Shown piece by piece: positions 1 to 10,646 of a stretch of 64,000 nt of DNA. How positions within the stretch are numbered: the first letter of the stretch is position 1; each line of letters begins with the position of its first letter. This stretch comes from Sphingomicrobium sp. (lineage in GTDB: Bacteria; Pseudomonadota; Alphaproteobacteria; Sphingomonadales; Sphingomonadaceae), in NCBI GenBank assembly GCA_030447545.1, contig JAUJOV010000001.1:1-64000 (forward strand), read 5' to 3'. Below the pieces are notes generated by a model. The model was not told the DNA's origin. It did not search any database and saw only the letters and a program-made list of their open reading frames with translations. A program made the translations under genes and the position numbers.

Positions 1-271
1 GCCACGCCGCCGTCGGAATCGGCGGCATCGCGCACCTCGCCGAGGTGCGCGACCTCGAAGATCTGCACCTTCACCGGCCCTTCCTCGTCGCCAGTCCCTG
101 TCGCCATTCGCATCAGGCGGTCGTAGGCCTCGAGCCGCGCCGAGCTTGATCTCCGCCGGGCGCTCCTGCTGCAGATGATGAAGTTGCGGCTGGCGACGTG
201 CCATTGAGCGAGCGCCGCAGTCGGCCCGAGCAGCGCAAGCAGGGCTGCAGCGATCAGGGCCTCAGGAACAT
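1..271 (-). CDS. Secreted hypothetical protein, N-terminal part (runs off the window)
   Basis: Only the N-terminus is present and the C-terminus lies before base 1. Read on the minus strand, it shows a hydrophobic signal peptide (ALIAAALLALLGPTAALA) followed by WHVAS and then a region reading ARLEAYDRLMRMATGTGDEE. This resembles secreted proteins that open with W-x-A-S-x-F and an ARLE-FD segment, but I cannot name the family. Reading from the ATG at 271 needs one extra base within the first six codons, and two more frame changes are needed near residues 25-40. These fit the indel errors seen elsewhere in the window. Function unknown. Confidence 0.55.
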
Positions 272-351
272 CGAAGACCCCCCGTCCTTGAACCTTCGAC
301 GCAAACCTTAGCTCCTGCAGTGGCTTAGTCCAGTGCTGGCCGATGGTCGGT

Positions 352-2524
352 TCAAAGGAAGCTGTACGGGTCGACATCGACCGCGACGCGGACCTTCGAG
401 CCCCAGTGGACCTCGCCGAGCCAGGCGCGGATCACGTCCTGGACGTCGAGGCTTCGGGCGGCGTGGACGAGCAGGCGCTGACGGTGGCGGCCGCGAAGCA
501 TCGCCAGCGGAGCAGGCGCGGGGCCGAACACGGCCATGCCCTCGATCCGCGGGGCGGCATTGCCGATCCGGCGGGCCACGGCTTCGGCTTGCGACGAATC
601 CTCGGCCGAGACGATGATGGCGGCGAGCCGGCCGAACGGGGGCATGGCGGCCTCGTGGCGGGCCTGCGTCTCCGCCGCGTAGAAGCCGGGTGCATCGCCC
701 GAGACGAGCGCGTCGATCACCGGCGCTTGGGGGTCGTGGGTCTGGACGAGCACCCGGCCGGGCTTGTCGCCGCGGCCCGCGCGGCCGGCGACCTGCTGGA
801 TCTGCTGGAAGCTTCGCTCGGCGGCGCGCAGGTCGCCGCCGGCAAGGCCGAGGTCGGCGTCAACCACCCCGACCAAGGTCAGGTCGGGGAAGTGATAGCC
901 CTTGGTCACCAGCTGGGTGCCGATGACGATGTCGATCGCGCGGGCCTCCATCGCAGCGACGAACTCGGCTGCGCGCGCCGGCGACCAGATGGTGTCGGAC
1001 GTGACGATTGCGATGCGCGCCTGCGGGAACAAGGCCGCGATCTCGTCGGCGATGCGCTCGACCCCGGGGCCGCACGGAACCAGGCTGTCCTCCTCATGGC
1101 ATTCGGGGCACTCGCCGGGCGGCGGCATCACATGGCCGCAATGGTGGCAGGCGAGCCGGTGCATCAGCCGGTGCTCGACCATCCAGGCGGTGCAATTGGG
1201 GCACTGGAAGCGGTGCCCGCAGTTGCGGCACAGGATCAGCGGAGCAAAGCCGCGGCGGTTGAGGAACAGCAGGCTCTGCTCGCCGCGATCGAGGTTCGCT
1301 GCGAGTTCCTCGACCAGGCTCGGAGCGAGCCAGCGGCCGCGCGGCGGCGGGTCCTGCGTCAGGTCGAGCGCGCGGATTTCGGGCAGGGTCGCGCCGGCAT
1401 AGCGGCGGGTCAGAGTGACTTCGCGATAGCGGCCGATCTCGACCATGTGCCGGGTCTCGATCGCCGGAGTCGCCGACGAGAGGATCACCGGCACGTCCTC
1501 GAACAGGCCGCGCATCACGGCGACGTCGCGCGCATGGTACTGGACACCGTCTTCCTGCTTGAACGTGGGCTCGTGCGCCTCGTCGACGACGATCAGGCCG
1601 AGCCGGCGATAGGGGAGGAACAAAGCCGAACGCGCGCCGACGGTCACCTTGGCTTCGCCGCTGGCGATGGCTCGCCAGGCACGGCGGCGCTGGGACGAGC
1701 GCAGGTCCGAGTGCCAGGCGACCGGAACGCAGCCGAAGCGCGCTTCGAAGCGCTTGAGGAAGGGTTCGGTCAGAGCGATTTCGGGGAGCAGGACGAGCGC
1801 CTGGCGGTCCTGCCGAAGCGCCTCGGCGATCGCTTCGAAATAGACCTCGGTCTTGCCCGATCCGGTCACTCCGTGGAGCAGGACCGGGTCGAAGCCCGTG
1901 CCGATGGCCCCGCCGAGGCTCGCCGCCGCCTCGCGCTGCTCGTCCGACAGGTCGGGCGGGGCGTAGTCGGGATCAGGGACGGGCAGCGGCCGGTCGGCCT
2001 CGACCGCGACCGGCTCGAGCGCTCCGGCATTGACGAGGCCGCGGAGCACGGCGTCGGTGACTCCCGCGTGAGCGGCGAGCTCGCGGATGGTGCCCTGGCG
2101 CCCTTCGAGCTTGGTCAGGGCCTGCAGCCGCTGGGGAGTCATGCGCTGGGGCACGAGGCCGGTGGGACGGTATTCGATCAGCTGCCGCGGCCCTTCGAGA
2201 GCGCTCGACGAGGGCAGGATCATGCGCAGCACGGAGGCGAGGGGGGCGAGGTAATAATCGGCGGTCCACTCGGCGAGCCGGCGCAGCGGCGCGGCGCAAC
2301 CGACGGCACGTCAAGAACGTGGTTGAGCGGCCTCAGCCGGTTGTCGCCGACCTCGTCGGTGGGCGCGCGCGACCGGGCTCCTACACGACGCCGATCAGCT
2401 GGCGTGGCCCGAGCGGCGCAACGACGACCGAGCCGGGCTCGACCTGCACGCCATGAGGCACGCGGCAACGGAGCGGGCCGAGCGCCGCATTGAGGGTGAT
2501 CACCCGGGCGCGATTGGTGCTCAT
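352..2524 (-). CDS. priA: Primosomal protein N' (replication restart helicase PriA)
   Basis: PriA is the 3'-to-5' superfamily 2 helicase that reloads the replisome at stalled forks. From 2232 to 352 one uninterrupted frame carries Walker A (GVTGSGKTE), the DEAH box (VDEAHE) and the cysteine pairs of the zinc-binding insertion ([13 protein letters not shown] and later CHHCG, CPECH). The N-terminus [15 protein letters not shown] starts at the ATG at 2524. To join the parts one must cross an in-frame TAG (GVV-stop-EPGRA, where Trp is expected) and frame changes near 2230-2400. The total span equals about 724 codons, normal for alphaproteobacterial PriA, so I read it as a complete gene with sequence errors. 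It is followed on the plus-strand map by purC, also on the minus strand. Confidence 0.93.
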
Positions 2525-2689
2525 GAGGCGCGAAACGCAGCGAACGCAGCAAGCCTATGCGCACGCGCGCGTCGCGCTCGCGCGTACGTGCGCGCGCAAG
2601 CGGCCGGTTGCGGGGGCAGGAAGGATGCTCACGCGGCCGACCTTCCAGCACATCGGGCATGCTGTAGGACAGCCTGAACCGAGAGGCCG

Positions 2690-3463
2690 CTACCGCCCGC
2701 GCTTTTTGCGGTGGCTGTCGAAGTCGAGGACGGCGGTCTCCTCGTCGTCGCGCAGCAGGCCGAGGCGGCGGGCGACTTCCTGATAGGCCTCCTCTCCGCC
2801 GAGATCCTGGCGGAAGCGGTCCTTGTCGAGCTTCTCGTTCGACTTGATGTCCCACAGCCGGCAGCCGTCGGGGCTGATCTCGTCGGCCAGGATCACTCGC
2901 GCATAGTCGCCGTCCCACACCCGGCCGAACTCGAGCTTGAAGTCGATCAGGCGAATGCCGATCGCCGCGAACATGCCGCTCATGAAGTCGTTCACCCGGA
3001 TCGCCATGTCGGCGATGTCGTTCATCTCCCTCCTGGCTCGCCCAGCCGAAGCAGGCGATATGCTCCTCGGAGATCATCGGGTCGCCGAGCGCGTCGTCCT
3101 TGTAATATTCGATGATCGTTCGCGGCAGCTGGGTGCCTTCCTCGATCCCGAGCCGCTTGGACAGCGAGCCCGCGGCGACGCTGCGGACGACGATCTCCAC
3201 GGGCACGATCTCGACCTGGCGGATCAGCTGCTCGCGCATGTTGACCCGGCGGATGAGTGAGTTCTGGCACTCCGATCGCTGCGAGCGACACGAAGATATG
3301 CTCGGAGATGCGGTTGTTGAGCACGCCCTTGCCGCTGATCGTGCCGCGCTTCTGCGCGTTGAACGCGGTCGCATCATCCTTGAAATACTGGATGAGCGTG
3401 CCGGGCTCCGGACCCGTAGAGGATCTTGGCCTTGCCTTCATAGATCTGGCGGCGGCGGGCCAT
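2690..3463 (-). CDS. purC: Phosphoribosylaminoimidazole-succinocarboxamide synthase (SAICAR synthetase)
   Basis: PurC ligates aspartate to CAIR using ATP in cytosolic purine synthesis. The start [13 protein letters not shown] at 3463 is typical of the family. Further segments [44 protein letters not shown] and [19 protein letters not shown] are all recognisable, and the C-terminus runs through [23 protein letters not shown] and [12 protein letters not shown] to the stop at 2690. These pieces lie in different frames, with breaks near 3420, 3265 and 3027. The total span is about 257 codons, the usual size. An intact housekeeping gene with three indel errors is more likely than a pseudogene. Confidence 0.93.
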
Positions 3464-3548
3464 TTTGGGGTCGTTGCGCTCCTCGGGCGGGACGGAGCGG
3501 CGGCTATAGGCGCTCGCCAGTTAAGGCGCAATTGAGATGGGAAGGGTG

Positions 3549-3580
3549 GGGGCGGTGGTGCGTGCTTAGGTCACCGCCCC
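3549..3580. other. GC-rich inverted repeat between purC and the small upstream genes
   Basis: A 9-bp perfect stem (GGGGCGGTG / CACCGCCCC) closes a 14-base loop. It sits just downstream of the small gene ending at 3593 and upstream of purC, all on the minus strand. No T-tract follows on either strand, so it is at best a weak terminator or an mRNA-stabilising hairpin. Confidence 0.35.
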
Positions 3581-3592
3581 GGTGCTTGTCGC

Positions 3593-3779
3593 TCATGCCA
3601 CGCCCGGCCCGCGCTTCGTCGCACGCCTGGAGCTTGCCCAGGGAGCCGCGAACCGGATCCGGTTGAGGGTTTCGAACCCGCTCATCAGCGAGCGGCCGAA
3701 CCGCACAAGGCCGCGGTCAATGCCGGCGTTGAGTCGGCGGGCCGGCCTGGAACTGGCGATCGAAGATTTCGTCGAACAT
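3593..3779 (-). CDS. Small basic hypothetical protein (about 62 residues)
   Basis: The ATG at 3779 is preceded by an AGGAAGAAA ribosome binding site. The protein begins MFDEIFDRQFQAG. After a one-base shift near 3735 it continues LNAGIDRGLVRFGRSLMSGFETLNRIRFAAPW to a stop at 3593. The C-terminus is rich in Arg and Lys. It sits 19 bases downstream of the next small gene (3799-3993) in the same orientation, so the two probably form one transcript running away from the LysR gene. I do not recognise a family. Confidence 0.55.
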
Positions 3780-3798
3780 GTTTCTTCCTTCATTGTCT

Positions 3799-3993
3799 TT
3801 AGAGGGCGATCGGCAGGCCGCCGATATCGTTGGCCGGGCGGCCAAGCGCCTTGTCGACCAGCGCCAGGCGCCGCTCGGGATCGAGGCCAACCCACGCTCG
3901 GAACGCGTCGCTCGAGCTTCGCGCATGGGCGTCGGCAGCCATCACTGCAGGCCCGTTCTCGATGAACAGGCGGGGGTTCAGTCCATAAGCCAT
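3799..3993 (-). CDS. Small hypothetical protein (64 residues), divergent from a LysR regulator
   Basis: The start at 3993 (MAYGLNPRLFIENGPAV) has a strong GGAAAGGAGAG ribosome binding site 7 bases upstream, which decides it over longer readings. The protein ends RPANDIGGLPIAL and contains no signal peptide or membrane segment. It has an odd but continuous reading frame. It is divergent from the LysR gene at 4150, with a 156-base shared promoter region. LysR proteins commonly control the divergent neighbour, so this and the gene at 3593 are candidate targets. Function unknown. Confidence 0.65.
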   Translation of the reverse strand: MAYGLNPRLFIENGPAVMAADAHARSSSDAFRAWVGLDPERRLALVDKALGRPANDIGGLPIAL

Positions 3994-4149
3994 CTTTGCT
4001 CTCCTTTCCTGTTGCGCCGCCGGAGAAAGGGGCTGGGGAGGGGGAGCGGTTTCTCTCCGACGGCGCAGAGGATCATCTATGCGCACCAGGTGCTCGGCGC
4101 CAATCAAAGCCTCGACAGAGGCTATAAAGCTTACTTATGAGGTGCAGCC

Positions 4150-5097
4150 ATGCGCAGGCTACCGCCGCTCGCCGCAATCCGGGCCTTCGAGGCTGCCGCC
4201 CGCCACGAGAGCTTCACTGCTGCAGCGGCCGAGCTCGGCCTCACCCAGGCCGCGGTGTCGTACCAGGTCAAGGCGCTCGAGGAGCGGCTCGGCGCGCCCT
4301 TGTTCCTGCGCGAGCGGGGCCGCGCGCGCCTGTCGCCGCTCGGCCAGCGGCTGCTTCCGACGCTGACCCAGGCGTTCGACGCGATCGAGGCGGCGTTCGC
4401 CAGCCAGCGCGAGGAAGACGAAAGCCTGCTGACCATCACCACCACTGCCACCCGTGCCAACACCTGGCTGGCCTGGCGGCTCGGCGGCTTTCAGATGCAG
4501 CATCCGGATCTTGCAGTGCGGCTTTCGACGGCCAACGAGCTGGTCGACCTGAGGGCGGGCGACGCCGACGTCGCCATTCGCGGAGGCGCCGGGGACTGGC
4601 CCGGGCTCGAGACTCACAAGCTGTTCGAATCCCGCTTCACGCCGATGGCCAGCCCGGACTGCATCGCCGTCGAAGAGCGCAAGCTTGGTCGCAGGCTCGA
4701 GCCGCGTGACCTGCCCGCCGCCAATCTGATCAACCCGGGTGATTCCTGGTGGCAGCAATGGTTCGCCGACAATGGCGTCGCCGCGGACGAGCAGGCGCTG
4801 AGACGGCCTGGAATCCGGCTCGACAACCAGGCCAACGAGGGGCACGCGGCAATGGCCGGGCAGGGGTTCGCTCTGCTGACGCCGTTCCTGTGGCAGGGCG
4901 ACATTGCCGCCTGCCGGCTGGCGGTGCCTTTCCCGGAGCGGATCTCGTCGCGCAAATGGGCCTACTGGCTGGTGTTCCCGCCCGAGCGGCGGATGGTCCC
5001 GAAGATCAAGCGCTTCCGCGAGTGGCTGCTTGCCGAGATGGAGGAGGCGAAGCGTCGGGCGAACCCGGACGCGCCCGGAGCCAGGAAAGCCGGGTGA
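4150..5097 (+). CDS. LysR-family transcriptional regulator, GcvA-like
   Basis: The protein is 315 residues. An N-terminal winged HTH opens with MRRLPPLAAIRAFEAAARHESFTAAAAELGLTQAAVSYQVK, very close to the GcvA/AmpR subgroup. It is followed by the periplasmic-binding-like effector domain (LAVRLSTANELVDLRAGDADVAIRGG, then the conserved ISSRKWAYWLVFP near the C-terminus). The GcvA subgroup regulates divergent genes in response to small molecules; the ligand here cannot be told from sequence. It is divergent from two small genes (3593-3993) and 32 bases upstream of parC. Confidence 0.9.
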   Translation: MRRLPPLAAIRAFEAAARHESFTAAAAELGLTQAAVSYQVKALEERLGAPLFLRERGRARLSPLGQRLLPTLTQAFDAIEAAFASQREEDESLLTITTTATRANTWLAWRLGGFQMQHPDLAVRLSTANELVDLRAGDADVAIRGGAGDWPGLETHKLFESRFTPMASPDCIAVEERKLGRRLEPRDLPAANLINPGDSWWQQWFADNGVAADEQALRRPGIRLDNQANEGHAAMAGQGFALLTPFLWQGDIAACRLAVPFPERISSRKWAYWLVFPPERRMVPKIKRFREWLLAEMEEAKRRANPDAPGARKAG

Positions 5098-5129
5098 CGA
5101 GCGCGCGCTGCCATTGCTAAGCGTTGGCG

Positions 5130-7356
5130 ATGGACCCGAACAACGAATCCTCCGTCATCGACACGCCGTTCGACGCCGCGCTGTCCGAGCGCTACCTCGT
5201 TTACGCGCTGTCGACGATCACCGCCCGCTCGCTGCCGGACGTCCGCGACGGGCTGAAGCCGGTGCACCGGCGGCTGCTGTGGGCGATGCGGCTGCTCCGG
5301 CTCGATCCCGCCGGGGCCTACAAGAAGAGCGCCCGCGTCGTCGGCGACGTGATCGGCAAGTATCACCCGCATGGCGACCAGAGCGTCTACGATGCGATGG
5401 TGCGCCTCGCGCAGGACTTCGCGCTTCGCTATCCGCTCGTCGACGGGCAGGGGAATTTCGGCAACATCGACGGCGATAATGCGGCGGCCTACCGCTACAC
5501 CGAGGCGCGGCTGACGCCCGTCGCGATGGCGCTGATGGCCGGGATCGACGAAGGCGCGGTCGACTTCAAGCCCACCTACAATGGCGAGGAAGAGGAGCCC
5601 GAGGTGTTTCCGGGCCTGTTCCCCAACCTGCTTGCCAATGGCGCGAGCGGGATTGCGGTCGGAATGGCGACGTCGATCCCGCCGCACAATGTCGGCGAGC
5701 TGATCGAGGCGGCGATCAGGCTGATCGAGGACCCGAAGACCGACGACCGCGAGATCGTGCGCATCGTCAAAGGGCCGGATTTTCCGACCGGCGGAGTGCT
5801 CGTCGACGATGCTCAGACGATCGAGCGTGCCTATGTGTCGGGCCGCGGCAGCTTCCGGCTTCGGGCGAGCGTCACGCAGGAAAAGGAAAAGGGGGGCGGC
5901 TGGCACCTGCTGGTCAGCGAAATCCCGTACGGCGTGCAGAAGGGCAAGCTGATCGAGCAGATCGCCGCTTTGATCGGCGAGAAGAAGCTTCCGATCCTTG
6001 CCGACGTAAAGGACGAGAGCGACGAGAAGGTGCGGCTGATCCTCGAGCCGCGGGCGCGCACGGTCGATCCCGACCTGCTGCTCGAGAGCCTGTACCGGCT
6101 GACCGACCTCGAGGTGCGCTTCCCGCTCAACCTCAACGTGCTCGACGAGAACCGAACGCCGCTGGTGATGAGCCTCAAGGAGGCCCTCGCCGCCTGGCTG
6201 CGCTTCCAGATCGAGGTTCTGGTGCGCAAGAGCCAGGTGCGGATCGGCAAGATCGACGAGCGCCTGGAGCTGCTCGACGGCTTCCTGATCGCCTACCTCA
6301 ACCTCGACCGGGTGATCCACATCATCCGCAACGAGGACGAGCCCAAGCCGATCCTGATGGTCGAGTTTGCGCTGTCCGACCGGCAGGCCGAAGCGATCCT
6401 CAACATGCGGCTGCGGTCGTTGCGCCGGCTCGAGGAGATGGAGATCGGGCGCGAGCGCGCGCGGCTGGCGAAGGAGCGCGACGAGCTCACCAAGCTCGTC
6501 GAGGACAAGGCGAGGCAGAGGCGCAGGCTGAAGAAGGATCTGGCGCAGCTCAAAGAGCAGTTTGGCGATGAGCGCCGGACCCGGATCGAGGAAGTCGCGC
6601 CCACGCGGGAGATCGATTGGTCGGCGATGATCGAGAAGGAGCCGATCACCGTCATCCTGTCGCAGCGCGGCTGGATCCGGGCGATGCGCGGCCATGTCGC
6701 GCTCGACGATGCCGAGACCCTGAAATTCCGCGAGGGCGACGCGCTCGCCACCATCTTCCACGCGCAGACTACCGACAAGATCGCGCTGTTTGCAGCCAAC
6801 GGGCGGGTCTACACGCTGGCCGGCGACCGGCTGCCGGGCGGGCGCGGGTTCGGCGAGCCGGTGCGGCTGCAGATCGATCTCGACCCCGAAGTCGACATCG
6901 TCGCGCTGATGCCGCTCAAGCCCGACACCAGGCTGCTGGTCGCCTCGAGCGACGGCAAGGGCTTCCTGACCAGCGGCGAGGCGACGCTTTGCGAGACGCG
7001 CAAGGGCAAGCAGCTGGTCAACCTTCGTTCGGGCGCGAAGGTCGCGGTCATCCGGCCGGTGCCGGAAGGCGCGGACGCGGTCGCGGTGGTCGGCGAGGAC
7101 CGCAAGCTGCTGGTGTTTCCGCTCGGCGAGCTTCCCGAGCTCGCGCGCGGGCAGGGCGTCACGCTCCAGCGCTACCGCGACGGCGGGCTGTCGGACGCGC
7201 TTGCGTTCCGCCTCGCCGACGGCCTCAGCTGGACGCTCGGCGGGGAAAGCGGCCGAACTCGCACCCACCCCGACCAGACGTCATGGCTCGCCGCGAAGGG
7301 CGCGGCGGCCCCCATGCCGCCGACCGCGGTTCCCGCGATCGAACCGGTTCGGCTGA
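5130..7356 (+). CDS. parC: DNA topoisomerase IV subunit A
   Basis: ParC is the breakage-reunion subunit that decatenates chromosomes together with ParE (encoded at 61.6-63.6 kb). Characteristic segments include [28 protein letters not shown] near the N-terminus, [30 protein letters not shown] (quinolone-resistance region) and the catalytic tyrosine in AYRYTEARL. The C-terminal beta-pinwheel ends near [12 protein letters not shown]. The given frame has no stop at the usual place and runs into the next gene. Shifting one base near 7325 gives [11 protein letters not shown] and a TGA at 7354-7356, the expected ParC ending, so the apparent ParC-phosphodiesterase fusion is an indel artefact. The start is the ATG at 5130; a TTG two codons earlier is possible. 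Confidence 0.94.
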
Positions 7357-7427
7357 GTTGGCCCGAGGAAGAAAGTCCGTTCCGGAGATACCGGGAATTA
7401 ACCTGCGCGCGACTAGAGCCGCCTTCT

Positions 7428-9171
7428 ATGCAGGCTGCAGTCAAACGTCTGCCGGACAGCAAGCTGGGCCGGCGGGGCGATAAGCCCCGCGCGAAACCTC
7501 ATTTCGCGACCGCAGACGACGCAGCCTTGCTCGCCGCTCTGCCGATCGCCGCCGCGGTGGTCGGCAAGTGCGACGACGGGTCGCTCAGCGTCCTCGCCCA
7601 CAACGGCCGCTTTCTCGAGGCGGTCGACAATTCGTCCTGCACGGCGCTCGATCTGGACGAGGCGGACTGCCTTGGTGACGGGCCTGTCGCCGGGCTGCTG
7701 CGCGACTTCTTTGCCGACGCCTGCGCTCCCACCGAGCTCGAGTTTTGCGACGGCGAGGGTGTGTCCGCGCGCTATTTCAAGCTCAAGCTCGCGCCTCTGC
7801 CCGAGGGCGAGGGCGCGATGCCGCGCTGCCTGCTGAGCCTCGTCGACCGAACGGTCGAGGCGCAGGCCGAGCGGACGCTGCGCGCGGAAATGCTGCGCGA
7901 CAGCCTCACCGGCCTGCCGAACCGTCTCGCCTTTACCGAGCAGATCGAGCAGCTCGGCGATCGCGTCGGCCGCGACGTCGGCCATGCGGTGCTGGTCGTC
8001 GACATGCTTCGCTTCAGCCGGATCAACGAGCATGGGCAGCCTTGCCGGCGACGAGCTTCTGATCACCTTCGCCCGGCGGCTGATCTCGGCGCTTCGCGCC
8101 GGCGACGTGCTTGCCCGCACCGGCGGCAACGAATTCGGAGTGCTGGTCACGCTCCGCCGCGGGATCGCCGACGCGATGACCGCGGCCGAGCGCATCCAGG
8201 GGTGATGGCCGCTCCGTTCAAGCTGTCGGACCTCGAGATCCGGGTCGAATGCGCGATCGGCCTTGCGCTGATGAGCCCGGGCCAGGACGCCGAGAGCTGT
8301 TCCGCAACGCGCAGTTCGCGGTCAAGCAGGCCAAGCAGAGCGGCAAGCCCGAGATCTACGAAGCCAGGCAGGCGAGCGAGGCCCGCCGCCGCTTCTCGAT
8401 CGAGACCGAGCTTCGCCGAGCGCTCGACAGGGACCAGCTCAACCTCTGCTACCAGCCGCTGATCGACTTGAAGTCGGGCGAGGTCGCCGGCTTCGAGGCG
8501 CTCGCGCGCTGGAACCAAGAGGAGCGCGGGCCGATCAGCCCGACCGAGTTCATCCCCGTGGCCGAGGAATCGGGGCTGATCCTCCAGCTCGGCCGCTGGG
8601 CGATGCACAAGGCGGCCGACACGCTGGCCGAGTGGGACCGGACGGCGGGCGAGAAGGCCTGCCGCTCTACGTCGGCGTCAATCTGTCGGCGATCCAGGTC
8701 GCGCGGGACGATATTGCCGCGATGGTGCAAAGCGCGCTCAAGGCGAGCGGCCTCACCGGCGATCGGCTGACCCTCGAGCTTACCGAAAGCTCGATCGTCC
8801 AGGACCCGGCGTGTGCGACGCGCGTGTTCGATGCGCTCAAAGCGCTCGACGCGACTGTCGCGATGGATGATTTCGGCACCGGTTATTCGAGCCTCGCCTA
8901 TCTCCAGCGGCTGCCGATCGACGTGCTCAAGATCGACCGCAGCTTCGTGTCGGGGATGATGGTCGACCCGGACAGCGTCGCCATCGTGCGGGCGATTCTC
9001 CGGCTGGCCGACGCGCTCGGCATGTCCACCACCGCCGAAGGGATCGAGACGGTCGAACTTGCGACCACGCTCGCCGCCCTCGGCTGCGCGAGCGGCCAGG
9101 GCTATTATTTCGCCAAGCCGCTCGAGGCGGGCGCCGCGCTCGAGTACTGGAAATCGCGCAAGGGGCGGTAG
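7428..9171 (+). CDS. GGDEF/EAL-domain protein, probable c-di-GMP phosphodiesterase
   Basis: The start MQAAVKRLPD at 7428 is followed by a PAS-like segment (about residues 35-140), a diguanylate-cyclase-like domain (LRDSLTGLPNRLAFTEQI ... RTGGNEFGVLV) and an EAL domain. The GGDEF signature reads GGNEF, so cyclase activity is doubtful. The EAL domain keeps FEALARW, VNLSAIQ, LELTES, MDDFGTGYSSLAYLQ, LKIDRSF and TTAEGIE, the metal and catalytic positions of active phosphodiesterases. Four frame changes (near 8028, 8200, 8290 and 8655) interrupt it, but the pieces join in order to the stop at 9171, giving about 580 codons. It is likely membrane-free and cytosolic. Its closeness to parC has no obvious functional meaning. 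Confidence 0.85.
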
Positions 9172-9296
9172 CTCCGCGAGGCGGCACGTTGCCCGTCCGC
9201 CACAGTCCGCGGCCCTCTACGTCATCGACCCGGCTTCACTTGAACCCGCGGTCCCGTATCGGCATTGTTCAGCTGGGATCGGGTAGAGGGATTGTC

Positions 9297-10646
9297 GTGA
9301 ACGTAAAGCGGATCAACAGGATCGCGTGCGCCTCGGCGGCCGCGCTTGCCCTTGCGGCTCCGAGCGTGGCGAGCGGCCAGGCCCCCGTGCCGGTGCTGCC
9401 GGCGACCTCGGCGGCAAGCCTTCCGAACATCGGCGCCGTCGCCGCCGTCTACAGTCGGCACAATCTGGGATCCCTGTGGTTCCGCGCAGGCGCTCCGAGC
9501 CCCGCAGTAAACCAGCTGACGGCAATCCTGCGCCGCGCGCCGGTGGACGGTCTCGCCTCGGGCCCGCAGCTCGCCGCGCAGGTCGAGGCCGCGGTTCGTC
9601 AGGCCGCCGGCGGCGATCCCGCGGCGGTCGCCGCGGCCGATCGGACCCTCTCGGCCGCCTGGGTGCTCTACGTCCAGACCATCAAGCTCCCGACGCGCGA
9701 CATGATCTACGCCTATGAGGTGCTGAAGCCGCAAGGGTCGCGCGTCGATCAGATCCTTTTCGGTGCCAAGGGTGCGCCGCTCCTCGAGCAGCACCTCGCC
9801 CAGGTCGCTTCGGTCAACCCGATCTACTCGGGCATTCGCGATGCCGAATGGGCGCGCATGCAGGCGAGCGGGAGCCTTGCGCCGGGCCCGCGCATCGCTG
9901 CCAATCTCGACCGGGTGCGCTCGATCCCCGCGCGCGGCCGCTTCATCCTCGTCGATTCCGCCTCGCAGCGGATGTTCATGTACGAGAACGGCGTTCCGGT
10001 GGACTCGATGAAGGTGATCGTCGGCACTCCGGAAATGCCGACGCCGCTGATCGCCAGCGTCATGTATTATGTGACTTTCAACCCGCAGTGGAACGCGCCC
10101 GCTCACCTGGTCCGCGGCCCGATCGCCAGGAAGACCCTCGCGGGCGGAATGAAATATTTCAATTCCATGGGCTACGAGGTGATGGCCGACTGGACTCGGG
10201 ATTCGGCCGTCGTGCCTGCCGAGAGCATCGACTGGAAGGCGGTCGCCGCGGGCAAGATCAATCCGCGCATCCGGCAGAAGCCGGGCAAGGAGAATTTCAT
10301 GGGTCTCCTGAAATTCACCTTCCCGAACTCGCAGGACATCTATCTTCACGACACCCCGGCCAAGGCATTGTTCGCGCAGTCGTCGCGCGACCTGTCGAAC
10401 GGCTGCGTGAGGGTCGAGGACGCCCAGCGCTTCGGACGCTGGCTGCTCGGCCGCGAGCCGGTTCCGCCGGGGACCGACCCCGAGATCCCGGTGCAGATGC
10501 CCAGCGGCGTGCCGATCTTCCTGACCTACATCACCGCTCAGCCTTCGGGCGGTCAGCTGACCTTCCTCAAGGACGTCTACGGCTGGGACCGGCCGGGCGC
10601 GCAGATCGCCTCGAGCTACGTCAGCCCGGTCAGCGCCGCGCGCTAG
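9297..10646 (+). CDS. L,D-transpeptidase (YkuD family) with N-terminal scaffold region
   Basis: L,D-transpeptidases crosslink peptidoglycan or attach proteins to it in the periplasm. The GTG at 9297 begins a signal peptide (IACASAAALALAAPSVASGQ), which favours this start over an upstream in-frame ATG. Residues of about 40-200 resemble the LdtD-type scaffold. The YkuD domain (about 215-380) contains FILVDSASQRMFMYENG and the catalytic block HDTPAKALF ... SNGCVRV with the active-site Cys and its His. It is about 449 residues and uninterrupted. Its 3' end overlaps the convergent cca gene by 17 bases. Confidence 0.92.
   Translation: MNVKRINRIACASAAALALAAPSVASGQAPVPVLPATSAASLPNIGAVAAVYSRHNLGSLWFRAGAPSPAVNQLTAILRRAPVDGLASGPQLAAQVEAAVRQAAGGDPAAVAAADRTLSAAWVLYVQTIKLPTRDMIYAYEVLKPQGSRVDQILFGAKGAPLLEQHLAQVASVNPIYSGIRDAEWARMQASGSLAPGPRIAANLDRVRSIPARGRFILVDSASQRMFMYENGVPVDSMKVIVGTPEMPTPLIASVMYYVTFNPQWNAPAHLVRGPIARKTLAGGMKYFNSMGYEVMADWTRDSAVVPAESIDWKAVAAGKINPRIRQKPGKENFMGLLKFTFPNSQDIYLHDTPAKALFAQSSRDLSNGCVRVEDAQRFGRWLLGREPVPPGTDPEIPVQMPSGVPIFLTYITAQPSGGQLTFLKDVYGWDRPGAQIASSYVSPVSAAR

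Noticed and set aside
343-2493. Open frame of more than 700 codons on the plus strand across priA
   Set aside because: It is antisense to PriA, low in hydrophobic structure and rich in Arg/Asp/Gly/Ala as expected from reverse reading of GC-biased codons. No family resemblance.
3655-3685. GGTTTCGAACCCGCTC resembles a tRNA T-arm
   Set aside because: It lies in the small gene at 3593 and no acceptor or anticodon stems surround it. The GTTCGAATCCC at 4625 is within the LysR coding sequence.
5130-8462. Apparent ParC-GGDEF fusion of 1112 residues in one frame
   Set aside because: A one-base shift near 7325 restores the usual ParC C-terminus and a TGA at 7354. The phosphodiesterase has its own ATG at 7428. 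The fusion is best explained as an indel error.
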